From: Litoditis marina
Taxonomy: Eukaryota > Nematoda > Chromadorea > Rhabditida > Rhabditidae
Reading direction: 5' to 3'
DNA: 64,000 nt
Assembly (NCBI GenBank): GCA_964036275.1
Contig: CAXIWQ010000140.1
Coordinates: 108,002-172,001, forward strand
Position numbers and translations under genes: made by a program. Shown here in pieces: positions 1 to 11,347 of the stretch. Numbering within the stretch: position 1 is the stretch's first letter; each line of letters begins with the position of its first letter. Below the pieces are notes generated by a model that had not been told where the DNA came from, ran no database searches, and saw only the letters and a list, made by a program, of their open reading frames with translations.

Positions 1-745
1 TCTGTAGCTGCAAGCCACAAAGTCAATAACCGCGTCAATTCGTACTTTGTGGTTGTGCAGAATAGATTGTCGTATTAAGTTTTTGTAGCTGGCAGCAACA
101 GATTTGATAACCGTATGAACTGTTCTCTGTAACTGCAAGCCAAAGAGTCGATAACCGCGTTAGTTCGTATTTTTTGGCTGTGCGCCACAGAATAGATTGT
201 CGTATTAGGTTTTTGTAGCTGGGAGCAACAGACCTGATAGCCGTATAAACTTTTTTCTGTAGCTGCAAGGCAAAGAGTCGATAGCCGCGTTAATTCGTAT
301 TTCGTGGCTGTGCGCCACAGAAGAGATAGTCGTATTGAGTTTTTGTAGCTGGGAGCAACAGATTTGATAACCGTATGAACTGTTCTTGGGAGCAAAGACT
401 TGATAGCCGTATATTTTTTTTCTGTAGCTGCAAGGCAAAGAGTCAATAACCGCGTTAATTCGTCTTTTGTGGCTGTGCGCCACAGAATATATAGTCGTGT
501 TAGGTTTTTGTAGCTGGGAGCAACAGACTTGATAGCCGTATGAACTGTTCTCTGTAACTGCAAGCCAACGAGTCGATTACCGCGTTTATTCGTATTTTGT
601 GGCTGTGCGCCACAGAACAGATTGTCGTATTAGGTTTTTGTAGCTGGGAGCAACAGATTAGATAGCCGTATGAACTGTTCTCTGTAGCTGCAAGGCAAAG
701 AGTCGATAACCGCGTTAATTCGTATTTTGTGGCTGTACGCCACAG
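1..745 (+). repeat. C-type block, truncated by the window start
   Basis: This stretch matches 44,513-45,260 closely, and from about base 80 it also matches about 33,147-33,812. It includes the CAAGCCACAAAG unit, the GGCAGCAAC unit, a 165-bp unit and the GATTACCGCG unit. One private change is visible: at 56-60 five bases of the hairpin right arm are missing (GTGCAG instead of GTGCACCACAG). After about base 745 the sequence goes over to A-type units. Confidence 0.75.
258..422 (+). repeat. 165-bp unit with a partial second S3
   Basis: S1 starts at 258 and the next S1 at 423. After a normal S3 (GATAACCGTATGAACTGTTCT) the sequence runs into TGGGAGCAAAGACTTGATAGCC, a second partial S3 with one base lost, adding 35 bp. 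The same junction recurs near 33,449, 36,724, 37,920, 40,154, 41,350, 44,898, 45,587, 46,393, 47,073, 47,755, 48,566, 50,687, 51,489, 58,409 and 62,993. I saw none between about 0.5 and 33 kb. One origin followed by amplification is the simplest reading. Confidence 0.85.
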
Positions 746-3151
746 AATAGATTGTCGTATCAGGTTTTTGTAGCTGGGAACAACAGACTTGATAGCCGTA
801 TTAACTTTTTTCTGTAGCTGCAAAGCAAACAGTCGATAACCGCGTTAATTCGTATTTTGTGGCTGTGCGCCACAGAATAGATAGTAGTATTAGGTTTTTG
901 TAGCTGGGAGCAACATACTTGATAGCCGTATAAACTTTTTTCTGTAGCTGCACGGCAAAGAGTCAATAACCGCGTTAATTTGTCTTTTGTGGCTGTGCGC
1001 CACAGAATATAAAGTCGTATTAGGTTTTTGTAGCTGGGAGCAACATACTTGATAGCCGTATAAACTTTTTTCTGTAGCTGCAAGGCAAAAAGGTAATAAC
1101 CGCTTTAATTTGTCTTTTGTGGCTGTGCGCCACAGAATATAAAGTTGTATTAGGTTTTTGTAGCCATGAGCAACAGACTTGATAGCCGTATGAACTGTTC
1201 TCTGTAGCTGCAAGGCAAAGAGTCGATAACCGCGTTAAATCGTATTTTGTGGCTGTGCGCCACAGAATAGATTGTCGTATCAGGTTTTTGTAGCTGGGAA
1301 CAACAGACTTGATAGCCGTATAAACTTTTTTCTGTAGCTGTAAGGCAAAGTGTCAATAACCGCGCTAATTTGTCTTTTGTGGCTGTGCGCCACAGAATAG
1401 ATAGTAGTATTAGGTTTTTGTAGCTGGGAGCAACATACTTGATAGCCGTATAAATTTTTTTCTGTAGCTGCAAGGCAAAGAGTCAATAACCGCGTTAATT
1501 TGTCTTTTGTGGCTGTGCGCCACATAATATAAAGTCGTATTAGGTTTTTGTAGCTGGGAGCAACAGACTTGATAGCCGTATAAACCTTTTTCCCGTAGCT
1601 GCAAGGCAAAGAGTCAATAACCGCGTTAATTCGTCTTTTGTGGCTGTGCGCCACAAAATAGATAGTCGTGTTAGGTCTTTGTAGCTGGGAGCAACAGACT
1701 GGATAGCCGTATGAACTTTTCTCTGTAACTGCAAGCCAAAGAGTCGATAACCGCGTTAATTTGTCTTTTGTGGCTGTGCGCCACAGAATATAAAGTCGTA
1801 TTAGGTTTTTGTAGCTGGGAGCAACAGACGTGATAGCCGTATGAACTGTTCTCTGTAAGTGCAAGCCACAGAGTCAATAACCGCGTTAATTCGTATTTTC
1901 TGCTTGTGCACCACAGAAAAGATTGTCGTATTAGGTTTTTGTAGCTGGGAGCAACAGACTTGATAGCCGTATAAACTTTTTCCTGTAGCTGCAAGGCAAA
2001 GAGTCAATAACCGCGTTCAACTGTCTTTTGTGGCTGTGCGCCACAGGATATACAGTCGTATTAGGTTTTTGTAGTTGTGAGCAACAGACTTGATAGCCGT
2101 GTGATTTTTTTTTCTGTAACTGCAAGCCGAAAAGTCGATAACCGCGTAATTCGTATTTCGTGGCTGTGCGCCACAGAATAGATAGTCGTATTAGGTTCTT
2201 GTAGCTGGGAGCAACAAACTTGATAGCCGTATGAACTTTTTCCTGTAGCTGCAAGGCAAAGAGTCAATAACCGCGTTAATTTGTCTTTTGTGGCTGTGCG
2301 CCACAGAATAGAAAGTCGTATTAGGTTTTTGTAGCTGGGAGCAACAGACTTGATAGCCGTATAAGCTTTTTCTGTAGCTGCAAGCCAAAGAGTCGATAAC
2401 AGCGTTAATTCGTATTTTGTGGCTGTGCGCCACAGAATATATAGTCGTATTAGGTTCTTGTAGCTGTGAGCAACACACTTGGTAGCCGTATAAGCTTTTT
2501 TCTGTAGCTGCAAGCCAAAGAGTCGATAACAGCGTTAATTCGTATTTTGTGGCTGTGCGCCACAGAATAGATTGTCGTATTAGGTTTTTGTAGCTGGGAG
2601 CAACAGATTTGATAGCCGTATGAACTGTTCTCTGTAAATGCAAGCCAAAGAGTCGATAACCGCGTTAATTCGTATTTTGTGCTGTGCGCCACAGAATAGA
2701 TAGTCGTATTAGGTTTTTGTAGCTGGGAGCAACATACTTGATAGCCGTGTAAACTTTTTTCTGTAGCTGCACGGCAAAGAGTCAATAACCGCGTTAATTT
2801 GTCTTTTGTGGCTGTGCGCCACAGAATATAAAGTCGTATTAGGTTTTTGTAGCTGGGAGCAACAGACTTGATAGCCGTATAAATTTTTTTCTGTAGCTGC
2901 AAGGCAAAGAGGTAATAACCGCTTTAATTTGTCTTTTGTGGCTGTGCGCCACAGAATATAAAGTCGTATTAGGTTTTTGTAGCTGGGAGCAACAGACTTG
3001 ATAGCCGTATACACTTTTTCCTGTAGCTGCAAGCCAATGAGTCGATAACCGCGTTAATTCGTATTTCGTGGCTGTGCGCCACAAAATATATAGTCGTATT
3101 AGGTTTTTGTAGCTGGGAGCAACAGACTTGATAGCCGTATAAACTTTTTTC

Positions 3152-3196
3152 TGTAGCTGCAAGGCAAAGAGTCAATAACCGCGTTAATTCGTCTTT
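3152..3196 (+). repeat. Sub-repeat S1 (45 bp)
   Basis: First third of the monomer: TGTAGCTG, 14 bases, then GATAACCG (AATAACCG in this copy), then CGTTAATTCGTCTTT. It holds four of the seven consensus CpGs. Over the 30-base core the consensus S1 matches S3 at 22 positions and S2 at 20 with no gap, well above the 7-8 expected by chance. S1 is the third that is missing from the extra part of the 208-bp units. Confidence 0.8.
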
Positions 3197-3213
3197 TGTG
3201 GCTGTGCGCCACA
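3197..3213 (+). other. Hairpin-forming inverted repeat in S2
   Basis: TGTGGC-TGTGC-GCCACA is a 6-bp perfect stem with a 5-base loop, found once in almost every monomer. The loop varies freely (TGTGT, TGTAC, TGTTC, AGTGC, CGTTC, TCTTC, CGTGC, TATGC and TGCGC were all seen), while most copies keep both arms. Some broken arms exist, for example GTCAC or GCAAC on the right arm and TTGGC on the left. Short dyad symmetries and non-B DNA are common in centromeric satellites that lack CENP-B boxes. Whether this one extrudes or binds a protein is unknown. Confidence 0.7.
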
Positions 3214-3237
3214 AAATAGATAGTCGTGTTAGGTCTT
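3197..3237 (+). repeat. Sub-repeat S2 (41 bp), carries the hairpin
   Basis: Second third: TGTGGCTG, 14 bases, then GATAGTCG, ending GTATTAGG plus T's in most copies. The consensus core matches S3 at 23 of 30 positions without gaps. S2 differs from its sisters in having GCCAC downstream of GTGGC, which creates an inverted repeat. Some C-type units (for example near 36,670) have lost 9 bp from S2, between the hairpin and GTATTGAG. Confidence 0.8.
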
Positions 3238-3281
3238 TGTAGCTGGGAGCAACAGACTGGATAGCCGTATGAACTTTTCTC
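3238..3281 (+). repeat. Sub-repeat S3 (44 bp), ends in a T-tract
   Basis: Last third: TGTAGCTG, 14 bases, GATAGCCG, then TATAAAC or TATGAAC and a pyrimidine run. S3 carries the variants that best separate unit types: GGGAGCAAC, CATGAGCAAC, CAGGAGCAAC, GTGAGCAACACAC, GGAAGAAACAG and GGCAGCAACAG. A partial extra S3 is present in the 165-bp units. Confidence 0.8.
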
Positions 3282-3662
3282 TGTAACTGCAAGCCAAAGA
3301 GTCGATAACCGCGTTAATTTGTCTTTTGTGGCTGTGCGCCACAGAATATAAAGTCGTATTAGGTTTTTGTAGCTGGGAGCAACAGACGTGATAGCCGTAT
3401 GAACTGTTCTCTGTAAGTGCAAGCCACAGAGTCAATAACCGCGTTAATTCGTATTTTCTGCTTGTGCACCACAGAAAAGATTGTCGTATTAGGTTTTTGT
3501 AGCTGGGAGCAACAGACTTGATAGCCGTATAAACTTTTTCCTGTAGCTGCAAGGCAAAGAGTCAATAACCGCGTTCAACTGTCTTTTGTGGCTGTGCGCC
3601 ACAGGATATACAGTCGTATTAGGTTTTTGTAGTTGTGAGCAACAGACTTGATAGCCGTGTGA

Positions 3663-3672
3663 TTTTTTTTTT
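3663..3672 (+). other. Longest form of the monomer T-tract (T10)
   Basis: The boundary between S3 and the next S1 is a T-run that varies from T4 (in GAACTTTTCTCTG) through T5-T6 (common) to T10 here and at the equivalent units near 7,815 and 8,987. It accounts for most of the 1-3 bp differences between otherwise matching blocks. Such a run once per unit would stiffen or bend the DNA regularly; that consequence is inference. Confidence 0.8.
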
Positions 3673-4210
3673 CTGTAACTGCAAGCCGAAAAGTCGATAA
3701 CCGCGTTAATTCGTATTTCGTGGCTGTGCGCCACAGAATAGATAGTCGTATTAGGTTCTTGTAGCTGGGAGCAACAAACTTGATAGCCGTATGAACTTTT
3801 TCCTGTAGCTGCAAGGCAAAGAGTCAATAACCGCGTTAATTTGTCTTTTGTGGCTGTGCGCCACAGAATATAAAGTCGTATTAGGTTTTTGTAGCTGGGA
3901 GCAACAGACTTGATAGCCGTATAAGCTTTTTCTGTAGCTGCAAGCCAAAGAGTCGATAACAGCGTTAATTCGTATTTTGTGGCTGTGCGCCACAGAATAT
4001 ATAGTCGTATTAGGTTCTTGTAGCTGTGAGCAACACACTTGGTAGCCGTATAAGCTTTTTTCTGTAGCTGCAAGCCAAAGAGTCGATAACAGCGTTAATT
4101 CGTATTTTGTGGCTGTGCGCCACAGAATAGATTGTCGTATTAGGTTTTTGTAGCTGGGAGCAACAGATTTGATAGCCGTATGAACTGTTCTCTGTAAATG
4201 CAAGCCAAAG

Positions 4211-6331
4211 AGTCGATAACCGCGTTAATTCGTATTTTGTGGCTGTGCGCCACAGAATAGATAGTCGTATTAGGTTTTTGTAGCTGGGAGCAACATACTT
4301 GATAGCCGTGTAAACTTTTTTCTGTAGCTGCACGGCAAAGAGTCAATAACCGCGTTAATTTGTCTTTTGTGGCTGTGCGCCACAGAATATAAAGTCGTAT
4401 TAGGTTTTTGTAGCTGGGAGCAACAGACTTGATAGCCGTATAAATTTTTTTCTGTAGCTGCAAGGCAAAGAGGTAATAACCGCTTTAATTTGTCTTTTGT
4501 GGCTGTGCGCCACAGAATATAAAGTCGTATTAGGTTTTTGTAGCCATGAGCAACAGACTTGATAGCCGTATAAACTTTTTTCTGTAGCTGCAAGGCAAAG
4601 AGTCGATAACCGCGTTAATTCGTATTTTGTGGCTGTGTGCCACAGAATAGATAGTTGTATTGGGTTTTTCTAGCTGGGAGCAACATACTTGATAGCCGTA
4701 TAAACTTTTTTCTGTAGCTGCAAGGCAAAGTGTCAATAACCGCGCTAATTTGTCTTTTGTGGCTGTGCGCCACAGAATGTAAAGTCGTATTAGGTTTTTG
4801 TAGCCATGAGCAACTTGATAGCCGTATGAACTGTTCTCTGTAGCTGCAAGGCAAAGAGTCGATAATCGCGTTAATTCGTATTTTGTGGCTGTGCGCCACA
4901 GAGTAGATTGTCGTATTAGGTTTTTGTAGCTGGGAGCAACATATTTGATAGCCGTATAAACTGTTCTCTGTAGATGCAAGGCAAAGAGTCGATAACCGCG
5001 TTAATTCGTATTTTGTGGCTGTGCGCCACAGAATAGATTGTCGTATCAGGTTTTTGTAGCTGGGAACAACAGACTTGATAGCCGTATTAACTTTTTTCTG
5101 TAGCTGCAAAGCAAACAGTCGATAACCGCGTTAATTCGTATTTTGTGGCTGTGCGCCACAGAATAGATAGTCGTATTAGGTTTTTGTAGCTGGGAGCAAC
5201 ATACTTGATAGCCGTATAAACTTTTTTCTGTAGCTACAAGGCAAAGAGTCGATAACCGCGTTAATTCGTATTTCGTGGCAGTGCGCCACAGAATAGATTG
5301 TCGTATTAGGTTTTTGTAGCTGGGAACAACAGACTTGATAGCCGTATTAACTTTTTTCTGTAGCTGCAAAGCAAACAGTCGATAACCGCGTTAATTCGTA
5401 TTTTGTGGCTGTGCGCCACAGAATAGATAGTCGTATTAGGTTTTTGTAGCTGGGAGCAACATACTTGATAGCCGTATACACTTTTTTCTGTAGCTGCACG
5501 GCAAAGAGTCAATAACCGCGTTAATTTGTCTTTTGTGGCTGTGCGCCACAGAATATAAAGTCGTATTAGGTTTTTGTAGCTGGGAGCAACAGACTTGATA
5601 GCCGTATAAATTTTTTTCTGTAGCTGCAAGGCAAAGAGGTAATAACCGCTTTAATTTGTCTTTTGTGGCTGTGCGCCACAGAATATAAAGTCGTATTAGG
5701 TTTTTGTAGCCATGAGCAACAGACTTGATAGCCGTATAAACTTTTTTCTGTAGCTGCAAGGCAAATAGTCGATAACCGCGTTAATTCGTATTTTGTGGCT
5801 GTGTGCCACAGAATAGATAGTTGTATTGGGTTTTTCTAGCTGGGAGCAACATACTTGATAGCCGTATAAACTTTTTTCTGTAGCTGCAAGGCAAAGTGTC
5901 AATAACCGCGCTAATTTGTCTTTTGTGGCTGTGCGCCACAGAATGTAAAGTCGTATTAGGTTTTTGTAGCCATGAGCAACTTGATAGCCGTATGAACTGT
6001 TCTCTGTAGCTGCAAGGCAAAGAGTCGATAATCGCGTTAATTCGTATTTTGTGGCTGTGCGCCACAGAGTAGATTGTCGTATTAGGTTTTTGTAGCTGGG
6101 AGCAACATATTTGATAGCCGTATAAACTGTTCTCTGTAGATGCAAGGCAAAGAGTCGATAACCGCGTTAATTCGTATTTTGTGGCTGTGCGCCACAGAAT
6201 AGATTGTCGTATCATGTTTTTGTAGCTGGGAACAACAGACTTGATAGCCGTATTAACTTTTTTCTGTAGCTGCAAAGCAAACAGTCGATAACCGCGTTAA
6301 TTCGTATTTTGTGGCTGTGCGCCACAGAATA
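4211..6331 (+). repeat. Tandem HOR, period 1,166 bp (9-mer), two copies
   Basis: 4,211-5,165 matches 5,377-6,331 at an offset of 1,166 bp, which is 9 x 130 minus 4. The missing 4 bp lie in GAGCAACTTGATAG (4,808 and 5,974), where other units read GAGCAACAGACTTG. The GAATGTAAAG and GTAGATGCAAGG variants are shared too. The same 4-bp-deleted unit reappears only at 31,481 and 32,387, tying this region to 31-33 kb. Confidence 0.8.
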
Positions 6332-7250
6332 GATTGTCGTATTAGGTTTTTGTAGCTGGGAACAACAGACTTGATAGCCGTATTAACTTTTTTCTGTAGC
6401 TGCAAAGCAAACAGTCGATAACCGCGTTAATTCGTATTTTGTGGCTGTGCGCCACAGAATAGATAGTCGTATTAGGTTTTTGTAGCTGGGAGCAACATAC
6501 TTGATAGCCGTATAAACTTTGTTCTGTAGCTGCACGGCAAAGAGTCAATAACCGCGTTAATTTGTCTTCTGTGGCTGTGCGCCACAGAATATAAAGTCGT
6601 ATTAGGTTTTTGTAGCTGGGAGCAACATACTTGATAGCCGTATAAACTTTTTTCTGTAGCTGCAAGGCAAAAAGGTTATAACCGCTTTAATTTGTCTTTT
6701 GTGGCTGTGCGCCACAGAATATAAAGTTGTATTAGGTTTTTGTAGCCATGAGCAACAGACTTGATAGCCGTATGAACTGTTCTCTGTAGCTGCAAGGCAA
6801 AGAGTCGATAACCGCGTTAAATCATATTTTGTGGCTGTGCGCCACAGAATAGATTGTCGTATCAGGTTTTTGTAGCTGGGAACAACAGACTTGATAGCCG
6901 TATAAACTTTTTTCTGTAGCTGTAAGGCAAAGTGTCAATAACCGCGCTAATTTGTCTTTTGTGGCTGTGCGCCACAGAATAGATAGTAGTATTAGGTTTT
7001 TGTAGCTGGGAGCAACATACTTGATAGCCGTATAAACTTTTTTCTGTAGCTGCACGGCAAAAAGTCAATAACCGCGTTAATTTGTCTTTTGTGGCTGTGC
7101 GCCACAGAATATAAAGTCGTATTAGGTTTTTGTAGCTGGGAGCAACAGACTTGATAGCCGTATAAATTTTTTTCTGTAGCTGCAAGGCAAAGAGTCAATA
7201 ACCGCGGTAATCTGTCTTTTGTGGCTGTGCGCCACACAATATAAAGTCGT
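6332..7250 (+). repeat. A-type units, distant copy of about 750-1,540
   Basis: 6,332-7,032 matches about 750-1,450 at an offset of about 5,582 bp, including the GCTGTAAGGCAAAGTG unit and the GATAGTAGTATTAGG unit. One further monomer is then present here, so that about 7,150-7,250 matches 1,440-1,540 at an offset 130 bp larger. This is a dispersed rather than an adjacent duplicate. Confidence 0.65.
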
Positions 7251-9560
7251 ATTAGGTTTTTGTAGCTGGGAGCAACAGACTTGATAGCCGTATAAACTTT
7301 TTTCTGTAGCTGCAAGTCAAAGAGTCAATAACCGCGTTAATTCGTCTTTTGTGGCTGTGCGCCACAAAATAGATAGTCGTGTTAGGTCTTTGTAGCTGGG
7401 AGCAACAGACTGGATAGCCGTATGAACTTTTCTCTGTAACTGCAAGCCAAAGAGTCGATAACCGCGTTAATTTGTCTTTTGTGGCTGTGCGCCACAGAAT
7501 ATAAAGTCGTATTAGGTTTTTGTAGCTGGGAGCAACAGACGTGATAGCCGTATGAACTGTTCTCTGTAAGTGCAAGCCACAGAGTCAATAACCGCGTTAA
7601 TTCGTATTTTCTGCTTGTGCACCACAGAAAAGATTGTCGTATTAGGTTTTTGTAGCTGGGAGCAACAGACTTGATAGCCGTATAAACTTTTTCCTGTAGC
7701 TGCAAGGCAAAGAGTCAATAACCGCGTTAAACTGTCTTTTGTGGCTGTGCGCCACAGGATATACAGTCGTATTAGGTTTTTGTAGTTGTGAGCAACAGAC
7801 TTGATAGCCGTGTGATTTTTTTTTTCTGTAACTGCAAGTCGAAAAGTCGATAACCGCGTTAATTCGTATTTCGTGGCTGTGCGCCACATAATAGATAGTC
7901 GTATTAGGTTCTTGTAGCTGGGAGCAACAAACTTGATAGCCGTATGAACTTTTTCCTGTAGCTGCAAGGCAAAGAGTCAATAACCGCGTTGAATTGTCTT
8001 TTGTGGCTGTGCGCCACAGAATATAAAGTCGTATTAGGTTTTTGTAGCTGGGAGCAACAGACTTGATAGCCGTATAAGCTTTTTCTGTAGCTGCAAGCCA
8101 AAGAGTCGATAACAGCGTTAATTCGTATTTTGTGGCTGTGCGCCACAGAATATATAGTCGTATTAGGTTCTTGTAGCTGTGAGCAACACACTTGGTAGCC
8201 GTATAAGCTTTTTTCTGTAGCTGCAAGCCAAAGAGTCGATAACAGCGTTAATTCGTATTTTGTGGCTGTGCGCCACAGAATAGATTGTCGTATTAGGTTT
8301 TTGTAGCTGGGAGCAACAGATTTGATAGCCGTATGAACTGTTCTCTGTAAATGCAAGCCAAAGAGTCGATAACCGCGTTAATTCGTATTTCGTGGCTGTG
8401 CGCCACAAAATATATAGTCGTATTAGGTTTTTGTAGCTGGGAGCAACAGACTTGATAGCCGTATAAACTTTTTTCTGTAGCTGCAAGGCAAAGAGTCAAT
8501 AACCGCGTTAATTCGTCTTTTGTGGCTGTGCGCCACAAAATAGATAGTCGTGTTAGGTCTTTGTAGCTGGGAGCAACAGACTGGATAGCCGTATGAACTT
8601 TTCTCTGTAACTGCAAGCCAAAGAGTCGATAACCGCGTTAATTTGTCTTTTGTGGCTGTGCGCCACAGAATATAAAGTCGTATTAGGTTTTTGTAGCTGG
8701 GAGCAACATACGTGATAGCCGTATGAACTGTTCTCTGTAAGTGCAAGCCACAGAGTCAATAACAGCGTTAATTCGTATTTTCTGCTTGTGCACCACAGAA
8801 AAGATTGTCGTATTAGGTTTTTGTAGCTGGGAGCAACAGACTTGATAGCCGTATAAACTTTTTCCTGTAGCTGCAAGGCAAAGAGTCAATAACCGCGTTA
8901 AACTGTATTTTGTGGCTGTGCGCCACAGGATATACAGTCGTATTAGGTTTTTGTAGTTGTGAGCAACAGACTTGATAGCCGTGTGATTTTTTTTTTCTGT
9001 AACTGCAAGCCGAAAAGTCGATAACCGCGTTAATTCGTATTTCGTGGCTGTGCGCCACAGAATAAATAGTCGTATTAGGTTCTTGTAGCTGGGAGCAACA
9101 AACTTGATAGCCGTATGAACTTTTTCCTGTAGCTGCAAGGCAAAGAGTCAATAACCGCGTTAATTTGTCTTTTGTGGCTGTGCGCCACAGAATATAAAGT
9201 CGTATTAGGTTTTTGTAGCTGGGAGCAACAGACTTGATAGCCGTATAAGCTTTTTCTGTAGCTGCAAGCCAAAGATTCGATAACAGCGTTAATTCGTATT
9301 TTGTGGCTGTGCGCCACAGAATATATAGTCGTATTAGGTTCTTGTAGCTGTGAGCAACACACTTGGTAGCCGTATAAGCTTTTTTCTGTAGCTGCAAACC
9401 AAAGAGTCGATAACAGCGTTAATTCGTATTTTGTGGCTGTGCGCCACAGAATAGATTGTCGTATTAGGTTTTTGTAGCTGGGAGCAACAGATTTGATAGC
9501 CGTATGAACTGTTCTCTGTAAATGCAAGCCAAAGAGTCGATAACCGCGTAAATTCGTATT
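7250..9560 (+). repeat. Tandem HOR, period 1,171 bp (9-mer), two copies
   Basis: 7,250-8,390 matches 8,421-9,560 at an offset of 1,171 bp. The units are the same series seen in the 1.56-kb HOR at 1.6-4.5 kb (GTTAGGTCTTTG, CTGCTTGTGCACC, the T10 tract, GTGAGCAACACACTTGG), so the series is present four times in the first 10 kb with different flanks. Confidence 0.75.
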
Positions 9561-11347
9561 TCGTGGCTGTGCGCCACAGAATAGATAGTCGTATTACTTT
9601 CTTGTAGCTGGGAGCAACAGACTTGATAGCCGTATAAATTTTTTTCTGTAGCTGCAAGGCAAAGAGGTAATAATCGCGTTAATTTGTCTTTTGTGGCTGT
9701 GCGCCACAGAATATAAAGTCGTATTAGGTTTTTGTAGCCATGAGCAACAGACTTGATAGCCGTATAAACTTTTTTCTGTAGCTGCAAGCCAAAGAGTCGA
9801 TAACAGCGTTAATTCGTATTTTGTGGCTGTGCGCCACAGAATATATAGTCGTATTAGGTTCTTGTAGCTGTGAGCAACACACTTGGTAGCCGTATAAGCT
9901 TTTTTTCTGTAGCTGCAAGGCAAAGAGTCAATAACCGCGTTAATTTGTCTTTTGTGGCTGTGCGCCACAGAATATAAAGTCGTATTAGGTTTTTGTAGCT
10001 GGGAGCAACAAACTTGATAGCCGTATAAGCTTTTTCTGTAGCTGCAAGCCAAAGAGTCGATAACAGCGTTAATTCGTATTTTGTGGCTGTGCGCCACAGA
10101 ATTTATAGTCGTATTAGGTTCTTGTAGCTGTGAGCAACACACTTGGTAGCCGTATAAGCTTTTTTTCTGTAGCTGCAAGCCAAAGAGTCGATAACAGCGT
10201 TAATTCGTATTTTGTGGCTGTGCGCCACAGAATAGATTGTCGTATTAGGTTTTTGTAGCTGGGAGCAACAGATTTGATAGCCGTATGAACTGTTCTCTGT
10301 AAATGCAAGCCAAAGAGTCGATAACCGCGTAAATTCGTATTTCGTGGCTGTGCGCCACAGAATATAAAGTCGTATTAGGTTTTTGTAGCTGGGAGCAACA
10401 GACTTGGTAGCCGTATATACTTTTTTCTGTAGCTGCAAGCCAAAGAGTCGATAACGGCGTTAATTCGTATTTTGTGGCTATGCGCCACAGAATAGATTGT
10501 CGTATTAGGTTTTTGTAGCTGGGAGCAACAGATTTGATAGCCGTATGAACTGTTCTCTGTAAATGCAAGCCAAAGAGTCGATAACCGCGTAAATTCGTAT
10601 TTCGTGGCTGTGCGCCACAGAATAGATAGTCGTATTAGGTTCTTGTAGCTGGGAGCAACAAATTTGATAGCCGTATGAACTTTTTCCTGTAGCTGCAAGG
10701 CAAAGAGTCAATAACCGCGTTAATTTGTCTTTTGTGGCTGTGCGCCACAGAATATAAAGTCGTATTAGGTTTTTGTAGCTGGGAGCAACAGACTTGATAG
10801 CCGTATAAGCTTTTTCTGTAGCTGCAAGCCAAAGAGTCGATAACAGCGTTAATTCGTATTTTGTGGCTGTGCGCCACAGAATATATAGTCGTATTAGGTT
10901 CTTGTAGCTGTGAGCAACACACTTGGTAGCCGTATAAGCTTTTTTCTGTAGCTGCAAGCCAAAGAGTCGATAACAGCGTTAATTCGTATTTTGTGGCTGT
11001 GCGCCACAGAATAGATTGTCGTATTAGGTTTTTGTAGCTGGGAGCAACAGATTTGATAGCCGTATGAACTGTTCTCTGTAAATGCAAGCCAAAGAGTCGA
11101 TAACCGCGTAAATTCGTATTTCGTGGCTGTGCGCCACAGAATAGATAGTCGTATTACTTTCTTGTAGCTGGGAGCAACAGACTTGATAGCCGTATAAACT
11201 TTTTTCTGTAGCTGCAAGGCAAAGAGGTGATAATCGCGTTAATTTGTCTTTTGTGGCTGTGCGCCACAGAATATAAAGTCGTATTAGGTTTTTGTAGCCA
11301 TGAGCAACAGACTTGATAGCCGTATAAACTTTTTTCTGTAGCTGCAA
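9040..11347 (+). repeat. Block repeated at 1,560-bp offset
   Basis: About 9,040-9,787 matches about 10,600-11,347 at an offset of 1,560 bp (12 monomers). Shared markers are CTGTAAATGCAAGCC, ACCGCGTAAATTCG and GTATTACTTTCTTG. The material between them (about 9,790-10,600) is a rearranged mix of the same unit types and contains the start of the 4.3-kb superblock. Confidence 0.65.

Larger units (their letters stand above)
3152..3281 (+). repeat. Representative 130-bp monomer (S1-S2-S3)
   Basis: This is one ordinary unit, phased from the TGTAGCTG of one S1 to the next S1. Its sub-repeat starts lie at 3152, 3197 and 3238, and the next unit starts at 3282, giving lengths of 45, 41 and 44 bp. Because 130 is not a multiple of 3, any reading frame shifts by one base per monomer and returns only every 390 bp, which argues against a coding repeat. 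Frequent variant positions are GGCAAAG/GCCAAAG/CGGCAAAG in S1, TCGATA/TCAATA, AATTCGT/AATTTGT, the hairpin loop in S2, and GGGAGCAAC/CATGAGCAAC/GTGAGCAAC/GGAAGAAAC in S3. Confidence 0.95.
1600..4541 (+). repeat. Tandem HOR, period about 1,560 bp (12-mer), two copies
   Basis: 1,600-2,980 matches 3,158-4,541 at an offset of 1,558-1,561 bp, about 12 monomers. Shared rare markers are GTTAGGTCTTTG, the CTGCTTGTGCACCAC unit, the T9-T10 tract and GTGAGCAACACACTTGG. Copy 1 has lost one G in a hairpin (near 2,675, GTGCTG), which copy 2 keeps. The match ends where copy 2 changes from GCTGGGAGC to GCCATGAGC. Confidence 0.8.

Noticed and set aside
2341..2360. HindIII-type AAGCTT sites in some units (GTATAAGCTTTT) as a functional signal
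   Set aside because: They are a unit-type variant of the S3 tail. Useful as a digestion marker, but there is no evidence of function.
3152..3281. CENP-B box
   Set aside because: The closest stretch, ATTCGTATTTTGTGGC, lacks the central A and the CGGG of the box; nothing closer was seen on the other strand.
3238..3281. tRNA-derived SINE (S3 resembles a tRNA D-arm: TAGCTGGGAGCAACAGACTT)
   Set aside because: The A-box fit is partial, no B-box (GGTTCRANNCC) follows, and S3 is explained by its homology to S1 and S2.
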